Below are positions 35,046-47,883 of a stretch of 64,000 nt of DNA, in pieces (position 1 is the stretch's first letter; every line of letters begins with the position of its first letter). Below the pieces are notes generated by a model that saw only the letters and a program-made list of their open reading frames with translations, was not told where the DNA came from and made no database searches. The stretch is from Polytrichum commune. Its lineage: Eukaryota > Streptophyta > Polytrichopsida > Polytrichales > Polytrichaceae. Location of the stretch: the NCBI GenBank assembly GCA_950295325.1, contig OX485805.1, forward strand, positions 19,825,501 to 19,889,500. Reading direction: 5' to 3'. A program made the translations under genes and the position numbers.

Positions 35046-38000
35046 TCGGCGCCAGACTCACTAGGCTGTCGTCGATCGTAACTAGTGCGGTTGAGTTTCC
35101 ACAAGACTCGGACTGAGTGAGTGCTTCCAAAATCGCCAAATGAGCTTCTAATTGACCAAGACTCCAGTCTACCTCTACCCACAAAAAGATCGTGCACTTG
35201 ACCGGACACTGCTTCCCCCGAAAACTGCCACCTTTGCCCTTCATTTCATGCACCTGGCTCCCAGCCGTCGATCGGCTCCGGGTACTTACCGCTCAGATTC
35301 CGGGGCCATGAAAGACCCGGAAGCTGCCTAGCACAAGGACTCACCAGGAGGCGTGGGAGCGAAGGCTGTGGCAGTGTTCCCCAGATGAAGGAGGGCAGGA
35401 AGCTGCTCCACTTAGGATTTGTGGCAGGTCTCAGCAACGGCACTGTGCCACGTGGACAACAACAGGTTCTAGAGATCTCTCTCTCTCTCTCTTCTGTAGA
35501 CTGGAACACAAATCCTGGTGCATTGATTGGACTTTAGATCTTCTTTTCTCCATGAAGGCGGTGCAAATTTTTCAACGGGAGAGCATGCCTTTAGCCCCTG
35601 TTTGTTGAGAGATGGGTCGTGTGCGAATTTTATAATGTGCTCAAATTGGAGTCTGGACAACATAAAAAAAAAAGGACGCAACTTACCCGTTGATAAACTT
35701 ATATCAATAGAAAGTGGAGGCGATGCTGATCACGACGGTTCAATCACTTGTGGGATTTGTGAAGGTTGGAAGGGTCGTAGAGGCTTCTCCAGGGTTACGC
35801 AAATTATGATCACCACAGAAAGGAACAGATAAGTTAAAGCCCACGGGAAACATTTCAATCGTACAGATGTTGAACTTTTGGGAAACTTTGGATGTGTATA
35901 AGATGGGACCCTCGATTGTTACACTGTGTCCACCCGGCTCTTCTCCATATGCAGGCTAGTCTGGACGTGCCAAGTGCTTCTTTTTGGTCATACTGGGAAT
36001 GTGCCATAACCACAACATCATCTATCCAGCCTTTGGTGAAGAGTGTCATAATTAAGTATCACGAATTGGTTCAGATATATGCTGCTTTCAAGGTGCTTGC
36101 ATAATTATGAGGTTATCCTCCCCAAACTGGATTCGACACCGACTCTAACTTAATGCTTGGGAGCTCAACATCTGCTCCATAGATGACACCTAACTTAGTT
36201 ACCCCAAACTTTGGCCCACCTTTGATAGCTTATCCAGGCCCCAACAAGCCTGTAGCCATAGCCAAGTAACCGATTTAGTCTTGAAGCCCATCGGAAGGGT
36301 AGCCATCTAGGCTACCCACGACCCTATTGTGGGGTTGATGTTTGATATCGGGGTTGCAATTGTGCTCCACACCAATGAGCTTCCACCACGAATTTCCATG
36401 GGGCCCTATGAACATGTTGATTTTGGTGGAGGCTTGCCAATATAATAGCCACAGGGAGCCTCATTTCTCGAGAATTGCAATTTTTTCGTCTTGAGGGTTG
36501 TGTTCGGACATGAAGCGGTGAGCACTGTAGATGCCGATTGTAAAAGACCGGTTTCGAAAGAGAACAAGCTATAACGATTGAATATTGTTATGTAATTACA
36601 GTAATTTGGTAGAAGCCTACAATACTCAAAGAATAATGTCTCATATAGACCTTATTTACCAAGAACTTACTCGCGATCAAATCATTATTAGATACCAATC
36701 ATATACTCTATATTTGGTGTCAGATGGTTTTAGTGAGCAACAACAGTTGTTCCACGAGGTGCTTACCATGTAGCTCCCATGTGAGTACTACAATATTAAG
36801 TTAAGATGGAACACGAGTATTTAAGTTCATGTCTAGAATATTGAAGGAAATTACTAATATTGGTTATCCCAAAAAAAGATTCGGTGGTCTCACATAGCTG
36901 TTGACCTAAGTGTTCCTAGCGCGTACTTACCATGTAAGAGGTAAAGTAGATTGATAGTACTATGAGGATGCAACGATGGATCAGAACTTTTTACACCATT
37001 CCCTATTCTACATTTGCCATGTGCCCACCTACTACTCATCCTTGCACAAATGTAGAATGTGGTAAAGGATATCCATGCTATGAAACTCTTTTATTGTTCA
37101 ATTCCACGATTCTATGCATTTTTGTAAATTTTTATCCAATTAGAATGAGAGAACAAAAGGATGATGGAACAACCCCCCCAAGTAGGAGTGGAAGCCTGGC
37201 ATGAAGCTTCCACATGAACTTGAAGGACATGACAATGCATGGGATCGTGGGCGGTGGTGTCTTGCCCTTCCCAACTCACATTATGTGCCATTATTACACC
37301 TTAGCAAGTTCTTGGTAAGTTAGATGGGTTGCAAAAAGTGCTTGGGGAATTATTGCATACGAGAATTGTACCTCTACTTTATCTAGTTAAAGCTCCATTG
37401 GGAACCATTTATGATCCAAAACTTTTGACTAGAGATAAAATGGGCAATCTTTCTATCAGGATAATTGGTGCTTAATTCTTCTCTAGTTTTCGTTTGTGGA
37501 CAATAATTAAGGAAATGTATTTTTGGGGTAGTATTTTCCTTGAATTCTTAAACAAGGATATAATTCATATACCAAATGAAATATCTAAAAACGCTCGAGT
37601 GACGTATGAAGCTCATTCTAATAGTTTGGCACCACATTCGCCCTAGGCATGAATCATCGCCCAACTACCCTTCTAACTCAACTTTCCAATAGAGGAGCCT
37701 ACTATGAGATCGGTTTTAAAAACATGGGGCATTTAGTAACAAGGAAACTACAACCTCTTGTTGGTCATTCATTCACTGAAACATGTGAACCACACGAAGG
37801 AGACGTCACTCATAGATGAGCATGTGGATAGTTCTTCGTAGAGAGTAGGAGAATATGACTCCCAAGTTTACAATTCACAACACAAGTGCTTGTGAATGGT
37901 TCCCAATTACGTTAATCAATATAACTTTTAGATATGTGAGAAGTAAAAAACATTTGTATGCACATATATAAAAGAGCAACCTTTTGTTTGAAAAAGACTT

Positions 38001-38274
38001 GTCGTTTGCATTGCTACAATCCCAAGTTCACACTTGAACCATGTGGTCAAGGAATACTTTACTTTTATCAAGACATGGATCTTTTTTTTTTCCTTTCCTT
38101 TTCTCTTCTTCCATTTTCCGATATGTTTTGGGCTTCGAAGAGGGGTACGAGTGCCAATGAATGAGGTTTCGATAGGGACCCAACAAGGAATCATTCAACA
38201 AACTGTTGGGTGCATTGAAGCTAGGAACTGTAGACTTTGATCCAAAAACTCTTGCAAGTTTTAGGCCAAGATAC
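35046..38274. other. SOUL copy 1 upstream region and spacer
   Basis: About 35046-35500 is presumably the leader exon and promoter, with a short (TC)n at about 35476-35494. The rest is AT-rich with no gene or RNA that I can support; ORFs of 62-88 codons here overlap in several frames. Confidence 0.35.
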
Positions 38275-38550
38275 GGGTGGGTCTAAATACCCGAGCGTGG
38301 CTCGGAGGCCAGGTTCGGTGGGGTTCATTTTTCTAGCCCTCCCCGTTTTGGTCCCATGGGGACTTTTTTGGTTTTTTTTTGCTAAATTTGGGTCCTGCGG
38401 CCCCAAATTACTCTAGGAAGCCCCCTATGAGATCAAGTAAGGCCCCACCCAATTAAAAAAATAGGGGGCATGTTTTACCCCAACCCTGCCACCCCCTCCC
38501 GAACCTGGCCTCCGAGCCACGCTCGATGGGGGTATTTAGACAGATCCCCA
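38275..38550. mobile_element. Short element with about 45-bp inverted ends
   Basis: Left arm 38275-38319 (GGGTCTAAATACCC, then GAGCGTGGCTCGGAGGCCAG) and right arm 38499-38550 (CTGGCCTCCGAGCCACGCTC then GGGGGTATTTAGAC) are reverse complements apart from a small insertion in the right arm. The middle is G/C- and T-homopolymer-rich and non-coding. Probably a MITE or foldback element. Confidence 0.75.
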
Positions 38551-39862
38551 AGATACCAACTAGAAAAGTGGGTGGAAAGTGACCAACAGTTCATCCACTT
38601 GGTACATTTGTAACTGTAAGTACTCTTCAAGGCGGGTGAAGTGAAAATTATTGGGTCTCGGAAGTCTTTGCTTGTCATTCTGCACCAAGCTGGTGTGTGT
38701 GTATCATAAAGCGACAAAAAACTAGACAAGTTGAAGTTTACAAAGGTGGATAACCCACAATAATGATCGGTTTGAGGTCATAGACTATGGTAGCCTGACA
38801 TGCTTGGTCTATTGTACTCTAGTTAGCTTTATGGTGCGATATTAGTGGTGTAAAGTACAATGTGGGCCTTATGTGGTCACTCTTCTTAATACGACACTTA
38901 TATTTGCATATTACTTATATGGCAAAGAATATAAGAAAAGAAAAGATAAAAAAAGAAATGAAATAAAGAGAAGTTTCAGTTTTAGTGCTCCGACATGAAG
39001 GAGAGCACGTTTACCTTATATTGATCACGGTGTTCAAGAAACACATTTAATATTTACGAGCATACTCAAAAAGACACATGTTACAATGGCATACGATTTT
39101 GTTTCTTAAATATTTCTCTAATCATTTTGTTGGCATTGTCTCTAGGACAGAGACTATGCATCAACTTCTCTGTTTCAAGAGCAAATTTCCTGACCACTTT
39201 GCATTCACACTTAGATGTTAATGGTTCTTGATATTTTTGGTTCAGTTTACTTAATGTGGATGTTAACTATAGTTATTTATATCTAGTTAACTCTAGTTAC
39301 TTTGGAAATTGTTAATTATGTATTTTAAAAGTTTCGGGTGATAAATGAGTAGCTTCAGTCCTTGACCCGCATTTGAGAAGAAGGTGCACAAAATCCATCA
39401 AAGTTTTGGTTATAGATATGGTAAATAGCCATGGACTAGCATGAGCAAAGTGGACATCTACAGTTGCAATTTTTCATAGTGAAGGACAGAGCCTCACGGT
39501 TCTACCGTTTTCTTGTTAGGTTTGACAGTGAACATAGTTGGGAGGAGCTCTATGATCACTTAAGGACTAAGTAACCCTCACCCTCGAAACGGTTACCGGG
39601 GCATAAGCGTCTATGGATGAAATCGCGACGATGTGCAATGCACCTGACGATTCTACACAAAGCATACTCGGCTTTCTTGTTCGCGTGTGATTTTCTGTGT
39701 CGCTTTGGTGGAATTGCTGCGAGCTTCTTTCTGCTTTCTGTGTAAATTTTGATAGTGCATGCAATGTGACAATCGATCATGGAAACTTGCAATGAAGGCT
39801 TCTTCATTCGAGTACACAAAGCTTTTGCCAAGAGAGGATCAGTGTTGATATGTACAGAGCTT
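38551..39862. other. Spacer
   Basis: No gene, RNA or strong repeat recognised between the inverted-end element and the family A MITE. Confidence 0.3.
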
Positions 39863-40372
39863 AGGGCCACTTCACACACGAGCCAAGAGCCGTGACCGTG
39901 CAATTGTGAGAGCCCCAAAAGAAAGTGTCCAAAGGCCGTCCCAACACACCTCCCAAATCATGCAGTGTGGTCACGGACCCTCAAGTGTAGTTTGTGAAGT
40001 CATATGTGATCGGGCCCTCAATCAAATGCAATTTCAATAAATTTCTATTCACGCAGGTCCTCACACATGATAAAATAGAATAAATCAACGGTTGTGAGCG
40101 TTCGGAGTGCCATGGTCTCCCGATGGTTTTGTGTTAGGCCTACCTCCAAGAAGTGGTTGTTGAAAACGGTCCAAGTGAACATGAAACATGATCCGTTCAA
40201 TGCCATGTCGGAATCCACGTAGACTTTACATCCACCTTGCATTCACATACTCCGGTGGTCCCTCAAGCGTAGTGTGAAGTGAACTTGGACCGGCTCCGCG
40301 TTTTCCACCAATGAGAGTGCTTGAAGTGTCATAATGGTCACGGGCTCTCAGTCTCGTGTGTGAAGTGGCCCT
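39863..40372. mobile_element. MITE family A, copy 2
   Basis: 510 bp with the same perfect 20-bp terminal inverted repeats and nearly the same body as 9397-9897, in the same orientation. The high similarity and intact ends suggest fairly recent activity. Its right flank (ttagtgtcactctt) is the complement of the left flank of copy 1. Confidence 0.85.
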
Positions 40373-41039
40373 TAGTGTCACTCTTTACAATGAGCTTCTC
40401 TGCGGGTGCTTGAGGTCTGTCGTTGGGTTTTCTATTTCTAAAACATGCAGCAAGGATGATGGAACTAGAGTCGTATTTTGCAGTTTGAACTTTTTTGGGC
40501 ATGGGCTGTAAGAAATTGAGATAGCCAAGAGAATCAAGATTGACAGTGAAGATTGAGAAAGGCTCTGCACCCAACAACAGAGAAGGTAGTCACTTAAGGT
40601 AAGACCTTCCTCTCGCCCTCGAGCCTCTTTATTTGATATGCGAATTACACTCAATCTCTTGATGCTTAGGGTTAAGATACTAGAACAATCAATCACTTGG
40701 TTGTTCACCTTACTCATCTAGAATGCTTATGGTGACTTGAGACCTTTCAGTTTGAGCTACCTCATACTCTTCGAATTCTAACACTCCCACTTAGCTCAAC
40801 ACTAATATTCTCAAGTTACATTTTTTTTCCTTTTTTTTCTAAGGAATTGGTTTGACGAACTCCCACTCTATTTAGACATTTGTTCTTTGAAGAACTCGTT
40901 AATAGCTTTGGTTGGAGTTGAATTACTCACTTCTAGATTTTCCTTGCAAAATCCTAATTTAGGATAGGGTAGACTCTTGGGGAATATTTCCATTACCCTA
41001 GCATTGGTGGTTGGGCAATATGTGGACTCAATTTCACAA

Positions 41040-41379
41040 GTTTCAACCTTCTCTCCAATAAAATGAACTCAAACTTTGGTATGTTTGGAACGCCCATGGA
41101 ACTGCAAACGCTTTGCCATTACCATGCAACTTTGACTAGCACAAAAAATACGCATTGGTTTGGATTGAGGACCTCCCATTTCTTCAAGAATGTGGCACAA
41201 CCACAACGCCTCTTTCGTAGCTTCTCTCACGACCATATATTTAGCTTATGCACTAAATTGTAGTATTGGCTTTTGTTTTGTGTTGCTCCATGATATAGCC
41301 ACATTTGTTGATTGAAAACGCATCCACTTCGTGACCTTCTATTCACATGATCTCCCGCTAAGTCAAAATCAAAATAACC
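41040..41379 (-). pseudogene. Degenerate Ty1/copia RNase H fragment
   Basis: Minus-strand remnants of the RNase H end of a copia polyprotein. One frame gives GYFDFDLAGDHVNRRSRSGC (compare the usual DWAGD...RRSTSGY). After a frame change comes AKYMVVREATKEALWL, then IFCASQS and FHGRSKHTKVEFILLERR. The usual acidic residue of the C-D-(N/S)-Q motif is replaced by Ala, and there is at least one internal stop and one frameshift. It is clearly dead. Confidence 0.85.
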
Positions 41380-41564
41380 AACGATTTCATTTGTTCCATC
41401 TTATTGTAACTTCAACCGAGATTTTGGTGGGGAATAAAATGGTGATGAGCATGTATGAAGATTATGGATTTTACATCTACAAGTATGAAGAGTTTTACCA
41501 AATTATCCCCGGGGGGTGGACTCTTCATACCACGTACAAACTATTGTGAGTGTAAGAAGGGGTA

Positions 41565-41800
41565 TTGTTTGAGATATTAGCATACATAGTATACATAAGG
41601 GAGCGGTGTTCTTTTTCTCTAGTGTGTACACTTAAGAAGGCTATTAAGAATTTTGAAGTAAAGGTAGATGTATAAAAGGGGACCCTAAGCTTTTGAGAAA
41701 AAACTGGACAATAGATGTGCTAGTTTCATCCAATACACATTTTCATTGATTATTGTCATATGGTAATAGTCCTCAATGATTACCTTGTCCAATCTTGTAG
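41565..41800 (+). mobile_element. Possible LTR fragment after a purine tract
   Basis: The purine-rich gtaagaaggggtatt is followed by tgtttgagatattagcatac and, about 100 bp on, by a TATA-like tgtataaaaggggaccc. This resembles a polypurine tract and 3' LTR start. Its orientation is opposite to the RNase H remnant, and no partner LTR was seen, so the call is weak. Confidence 0.3.
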
Positions 41801-43374
41801 GGGTTTGCATTTGGGTTTTTGGATTATATCGATGAGGCTCTTGAAGCGCTCATGGGTTTCCTTGAGTTTTTGCTCCACAGGTTAAGGCTAAAATATTATG
41901 CTCTTGTTGTCGTTTGTTTGATGTAATCGTTGAGTTATACATGCTATGGATGACAAAATGTTCAATGACATTCTCATTGGAAAGTGAAAGTGGATTTTAT
42001 ATGTAATAAACAACCTATTTAAATCATGATTTATAATTTGTATACTTAGGCATTTATCACATTAAACTTTTTTAAACTTTGTATAAATACAGGAGTCCAT
42101 TTTCTAGCATGCCGTTAGTACATATACATTTTATTTTTCTCTACAAACCTCCATTGCCATGACCTAGTTATTACAAGTGAGTCATGACCTAATTACTTGC
42201 ACATTCAAGAAAGAAGTGACAGAGATATGCACAGGTGACCGTCGACCATCAGCAGACCTAAGACACGTCCATGCCATTTCACAACACCAGAACCAAGAGA
42301 CATGAAGACATCTACAATAAATCTACAACAATCGAATCACATGCATTTGATTGAGTCTCAAGAAATACTGAAGTATTTTCACCTTGAAGTTTTAGTGCAA
42401 TATGTTGCTACTGTCATCTTCCTCCAGACAAGTGTGCACGATTCCTCCAGATAAGTTACGTATATTCAGCCAAGTTGGGACAAAAGTAAACTCTGCACCT
42501 CATTTGTGGTTTTTCCTGACCTGGCCTGAATTTCGATGTACTCACACATAAGAACTACATGCGTAGTAGCTGATGTTGAAATAGAGCCTACACTACATTG
42601 CACGCAGTCGTGATTTGTCTGATGGGGGTAAATGCAATCAAAAATCTTGGAGGAGAGCTACTCATGCACTCTAGGGCCAAACTTCATTGATTAAATTTCA
42701 GTGGCTATTGCAGGCAGACAAGTTCAGACCTAAGCCGCCCCACATCAGATAAGAGGATTGAGGGCACTTATCTAGAGGAAGATGATAGTGGATTCTAATA
42801 ACATGTTGCACTACAAACAAAATTCAATAAAGTAATAACTCCTTGCTTTGGGATTGTCTAAACTTTCTTCGAAGAAGGTGTTATTGACCAACACAACCAC
42901 TGTGAAAATGTCTTGCTCAAGTGTATCAATTTTATCAATTACCGTATCTATTGAAGATACAGCTTATTTGTTGCTCAAGTGACCGAAACTCGTCCCAAAG
43001 ACATGGTGTGAGAAGTTTGAAGCTGTAAACCTAGTACTAAATGAGTCCAAAGGTCTCGATTCCCTCAAACAGTATAATAGACTCAAGAAAAACACATCAC
43101 TGGCAAAACAATGTGAACCAAGAGGAGGTAGCCATTTTATAGAAAACTCATCTGTGAAGTGTGGACTTCCTCTGCTTTTACTCAAACAGGATTACTTACA
43201 AGATTACTTTTCTACACCACATATACAAATTCCAAAGCATGCTTGAGACCACATGCTCTTTACAACAAATGACCAAAGATCATTACCCCGGTCACATTCT
43301 CCCCAAAAACAACCTAAACCCTTCCAAAGATCACTAAAACACATGAAAGTGCCAACCTTTCCGCATTGCAAGCC
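41801..43374. other. Spacer before SOUL copy 2
   Basis: No gene recognised. The last few hundred bases are probably the 3' UTR of SOUL copy 2. Confidence 0.3.
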
Positions 43375-44995
43375 TTACACATGACCAGTCTTGGTGTTGA
43401 GAAGTTTGGCATGACAGCCATCACTTGTTGGAAAGCTCACCCACACTTCGTTAACACGGCCTAAAATCTGGAATGGGCTACTGTACTGGGCAACTGTGTA
43501 TGCATCTTCACCATCCTTTGGCTCCAATTCAGTAACGTAGGCCCATGGAGTCTTCTTCAGGCTGGATTCCAGGAGGGCTGCCTCCTGAGCAACATTGCTG
43601 TCCTTGGCAAATCCAGTGAACGGACGAACAGCAATGCATTTTTCATTCCAATTCTCAACTGTCAGGTCAGAGTCAAGAAGTGGCAAGGGTGGAGAGTCCT
43701 GAAATTCGGTTGGTACATAGAACCGGACTGCAAAAGCAGAGGAGCAGAATGGACCAGCTGAAGGGATGATTCCAGTCAACACAGGTGTAGTCATTTCCAC
43801 TCGAGAGTTGTTGAGATTAGCTCCTTGAATGTACTGAAATAACCTGCATATCCCAAGCCCACCACAGCTGCTAAATCTGCACTAGTACAACTTTGAAAAC
43901 AGAATACTGTGATCTATTGATATAGTGCAGGAGCTTCAATACAAATTTTCATGATCTTCGCAAGAAAATGTATGGTTAAGGAATAAGATGGATGGAGAAC
44001 AGAAATGCAAACTTCACGGAGGAATGCCCTAGTTTCTTAAGTTGCCACAGAAGCAGGTTTCTCCAAACAAGAACCTTGTTGGGCATTGTATATTGAGGTG
44101 AATGTCACACCCGCAGAAATAAACGCCATGGCGATTCTTAGGAGATTCTTACACGCAAGTTATTACAGTCTAATTTCAGCTACACTGCCCCCAACATCTC
44201 AGATAGATTACTATTTTTTGAATTTCATGATTGTGAAAAGTAGCTACAACCGCTCTATCGATCAATTGCTCACAACTGGTCAGCTTAGTATGCTTCAATC
44301 CAAGGACAAGATATATATAGGATATCAGCTATGTTTCTTAAGACTTCCTACCGCATGTGAACATATACATGGCTGTAATTCTGTAACAGGGAAGGATGCC
44401 GTCCCAAAATTTTACAAACAAACATGGCTAACCTAGTCTCCGAACATAACAAAGAATATGGCTCAATTCGGCAGCCTGGGTAATCTACATTTCCAAGATT
44501 TAGTAATCACAATAGATTGGGATTAGCCAGAAACTCATTGCAAGACACTCAGGTCTCATAAACCTCAGTCCTCAATGCAGCCAGAATGCAACCGGAGCTC
44601 AAGACAGATTCCAATGCAATCACGACCAAAGCAGGGTGGTCACCATGATCCTCAATATCAAGGGGCCGAATTCCTTCACAATTGCAATTGGATTGATACA
44701 CTCCAAATATGCACTGATGTGAGAATCTGAGGATACTGTGGCATTAATTAGGGTGGACATGTGAGGGGAATCAGAAAACTTACTTGTGGAACCCAATCTG
44801 GGTAGCTTTGCTGAATGAGATGTCCTCTACAGGTGTAGAAATCCATGTCGATTGCCGGTACAGTCGGATCTCAAAGTCTGATTCCGAATGCACCACTGTG
44901 TACTGGGGAGTCTCGATAGTGTTCTCTGCCGCCCGGACTCCCACTGCAGCTACGAGGGCTAAGGCCAATACCAAGAAACACGCTCTCAAAGCCAT
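43375..44995 (-). CDS. SOUL haem-binding family protein (SOUL copy 2)
   Basis: Minus-strand exons 44995-44784 and 43843-43375, 226 aa, with a phase 2 intron at HK|L exactly as in copy 1. Residues 1 to about 22 (MALRACFLVLALALVAAVGV) form a likely signal peptide. The SOUL domain then starts almost at once (QYTVVHSESDFEIRLYRQS) and runs to the end (WAYVTELEPKDGEDAY, VNEVWVSFP). It lacks the His-Pro insertion of copy 1. The two are tandem duplicates on the same strand about 10 kb apart, now well diverged. The ORF has an upstream in-frame ATG, but the first three codons before MALRACF would be 5' leader beyond a likely acceptor at 45022. Confidence 0.9.
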
Positions 44996-45020
44996 TTCCA
45001 CTCGCAACCTCCAAAATCTT

Positions 45021-45297
45021 CCTGCACACAGAAACAACCAACCAAATTCATGCCATCAACACATCAACATCGACATCATCATATCCACAACATGCCAACT
45101 CCAATCCATCACTCCAAAATTGGCTGGACACATTGGCAGAAACCGGGTTTACAAGGCCAGAAATAAAAGAGAGATATGTAACAGAGAATCATTGCGACTA
45201 CGGCGAATTGAAATCCATTCCAAAGTAGCAGATTCACCAAACGTACGATCCTCGGACCATCAATGTCTCACATCAAATGAGTTCATAGAGCCTTACC
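45021..45297 (-). other. Probable 5' UTR intron of SOUL copy 2
   Basis: On the minus strand a donor (ccagg|gtaagg, exon end 45297) and an acceptor (gtgtgcag|gaag, exon start 45021) bracket about 275 bp just before the start codon, as in copy 1. The leader exon and promoter would lie between 45297 and about 45550. Confidence 0.5.
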
Positions 45298-45549
45298 CTG
45301 GAATTGATGTCACAGGAGCTCGAATTTGGATAACTGTGTAGAGAATGTTATCCAGAAGCTGGTTTTTAACAAGAGAATGCGTGAGGAGAAAGGCGGAATG
45401 TGGGAGTACTGATTGTTTCTCTCACTGCGAACCCTCTTCTCGAAACCTTGCGAAGAAGAGTTCGTGGTGTTGGCATAAAGGTCCACGTCAGCTTATTAAA
45501 CCCTCTGCGAATGCGGAGGTGACACGTGTTGGCCACCGCTCTTCAGTGG

Positions 45550-47883
45550 AACATGCTTCGTGGCGATCAGATGCTCCATAAGGCAATTTATTGTATGCCG
45601 GACCTCAATAAGGCCCGATCTTAGGGTGGGTTTATCCGGGCCCAAGAAACTTTGGCCCCAAAACACCTTTTTAATGGACTTTACTTTAGAACTCAAGATT
45701 GTACTCAAAACTTAAAGATCGGTTTTTCAAACTAGGAGAAGTGTTTATTTTCAGTTAATATTGCTGTGATTTGGTGGGAAAGTGATGCCACATTAACGTC
45801 ACATCATATTTTCATACCTTGGATCCAAACGCCACTGCAAAAATGTTGGATCAAATTTTCATCATATTTTCATACCTTGGATCAAAAATGTTGGTCTCGA
45901 CCAATGTGACCACTCAATTTTGGAGTTTCTTTGGTCTTGAACCCGAGTGTAAATCCACCCTTCGTGTTAGATGGGGGCTCCCTTACATGCCTAAGAGGTT
46001 GCAAGCATTTTCAAATGATTTTTTCTAAAAGATGATTCCTATTTTAAATCTTAGATAGGGGATGAGATTTAAGACCTAATTTCGTAACTTATCTTAAATA
46101 GACATCTTTATTTGAGTGGCATATGGCTAGGTGTGAATCTAAGAATAGTCATTCAAAAAGACAAGTGTTCAAAAGTTGTCAACCATTCTAGGCTCGATAA
46201 TTTACACATATATAGTTTGTGTGGGGGGGGGACAAATAAAACAATTATTAAATAAGAAAAAAAATTCTTGACTTTGATAATGAATAGAATTTTGATATAA
46301 TGTATATATCTTGATGTTCTTCTAGTCCCATAAGCCTTTTGGCTTTCTGGACTTTAAAATCAACTTAATTTCATATGTCCATATGAATTCTGAAAATTAT
46401 GAGGAAACTTCCCATGGCCATGATTTAAATTTCTGAATCATGTTACACTCATCGTGTATTTCATGTCCTAGGAGTAATAGGCACTGAGCTAAGGGTAACA
46501 TTTTAGGCTTGCTCACCTTGATAACAATAGAAATACAAACAATTGTAATGGTCTGAGACATGATGTAGCCATTTCTTGATATTCTTAGCTGGAAAGAGCA
46601 AGACCTATTTCTCCAATGTTTCTCTATTTCTTGCTCTTTCCAGCTATTGAGATCATTTTCAGCCATTTCCAGCTATTGTTATCAAGGCAAGCGATTCTTG
46701 CTGGAGAAAATTCAGAGATGTCACCAAGATCGTAGGGGTTTTCAACCTCACTACCCTTTGCGAGATAGTGCATCCTTACCTCCAAAAGATTGCAGTTACC
46801 TTGTCAAAATGGAATCCCAGATGGGAACACAAAACTGTTTTTGACTTTCATGCAGTTTCCAGAGTTGCTTGAAGTTCCTTACAGTATCCATAACATGAAC
46901 GCCTTGAGTAAACCGGCCCATGAACATACATACACTGTAGACATGAGCATAAAATATAAAGGCTTCGTCAATATCATGGTTTAGATAGCCTCATTCTCAA
47001 TGCTCACAACTCTGTATACATATGACACTCTCATGGCTTTTATTGAAGTACAGAAAGAAACTTTGTGAATATCAGGAAATACACTTCATATTCTTTGGGC
47101 ATAATATGAGTTAGATACGAGTTCTGAAAGGAATCTAGAGGGCTCATCATAGAGGTCTCTGGTTGTTCATTTATTGTCGTCAAGTTTATAATACTCCACC
47201 ACTAATTCCAATACAAATTCTAGAGATTTCACTTCAGTTGAAGACACCGTGAAGTAGGTAAAGTGTTTGCTGAGGCTGCCTCAACACCCGTTCATTTCTG
47301 ACACTTCATTTTGTTGCAACTCGTACCCACATGCATTTGGGTCAATTCATGTTCCAGACCTCTTCTCATCACCTGCTTAGAGCACAATGCAAGACAAAAT
47401 TGTCTATATAGAGAAATCGTTATTAGCCAACTCTGCATGCAAATTAACAGAACCAAGGATAGTCCATGGACACGAACAAATAACAAGCATTTTATTCCTG
47501 AGTGGCCCAGTTCACTTAAGAGCCCCAACTATAGATACAAAGATCTGAACTGGAATTTTCGATCCCTTCCCCTTTTTTTCGTCATGCCACAGCTGCATTC
47601 AGCTTTCCAAAAATGACTTGTCTAGTAATGATCCCATCTCTTCTACTCTACAAAGGCCTTTGTAAAACAAACACCCAGTTGTTTCAGTTTGTTGAACATC
47701 TCACCATGAATAATTGCTGCTCCTTCACTCCCATATACAAATGACCCAACTTAGGCTGCAACAGACAGCCATGAACATGCAACAGAGAAAGGCTCTGGAG
47801 ATTTATCAATGCTTCACCACTTCTTCATTGCTGATTCAAAGGGTTACAGGGGACACTCTACTAACTAACAATGAAGTTCCATT
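45550..47883. other. Spacer between SOUL copy 2 and SMO2
   Basis: No gene recognised apart from the foldback at 46508-46694. Contains a direct repeat of 'catcatattttcataccttgga' at about 45803 and 45861, and a G run near 46223. The last few hundred bases are probably the SMO2 3' UTR. Confidence 0.35.
46508..46694. repeat. Nested inverted repeat (possible hairpin RNA or foldback element)
   Basis: The inner stem is 17 bp and perfect: 46587-46603 (AGCTGGAAAGAGCAAGA) against 46629-46645, with a 25-nt loop. The outer stem is about 46512-46532 (CCTTGATAACAATAG) against 46673-46693. The segments between the stems do not pair, so it is not a simple continuous hairpin. Confidence 0.7.

Noticed and set aside
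44086-44436. 116-codon plus-strand ORF inside the SOUL copy 2 intron
   Set aside because: No recognisable domain or neighbouring exons; most likely a chance ORF in intron DNA.
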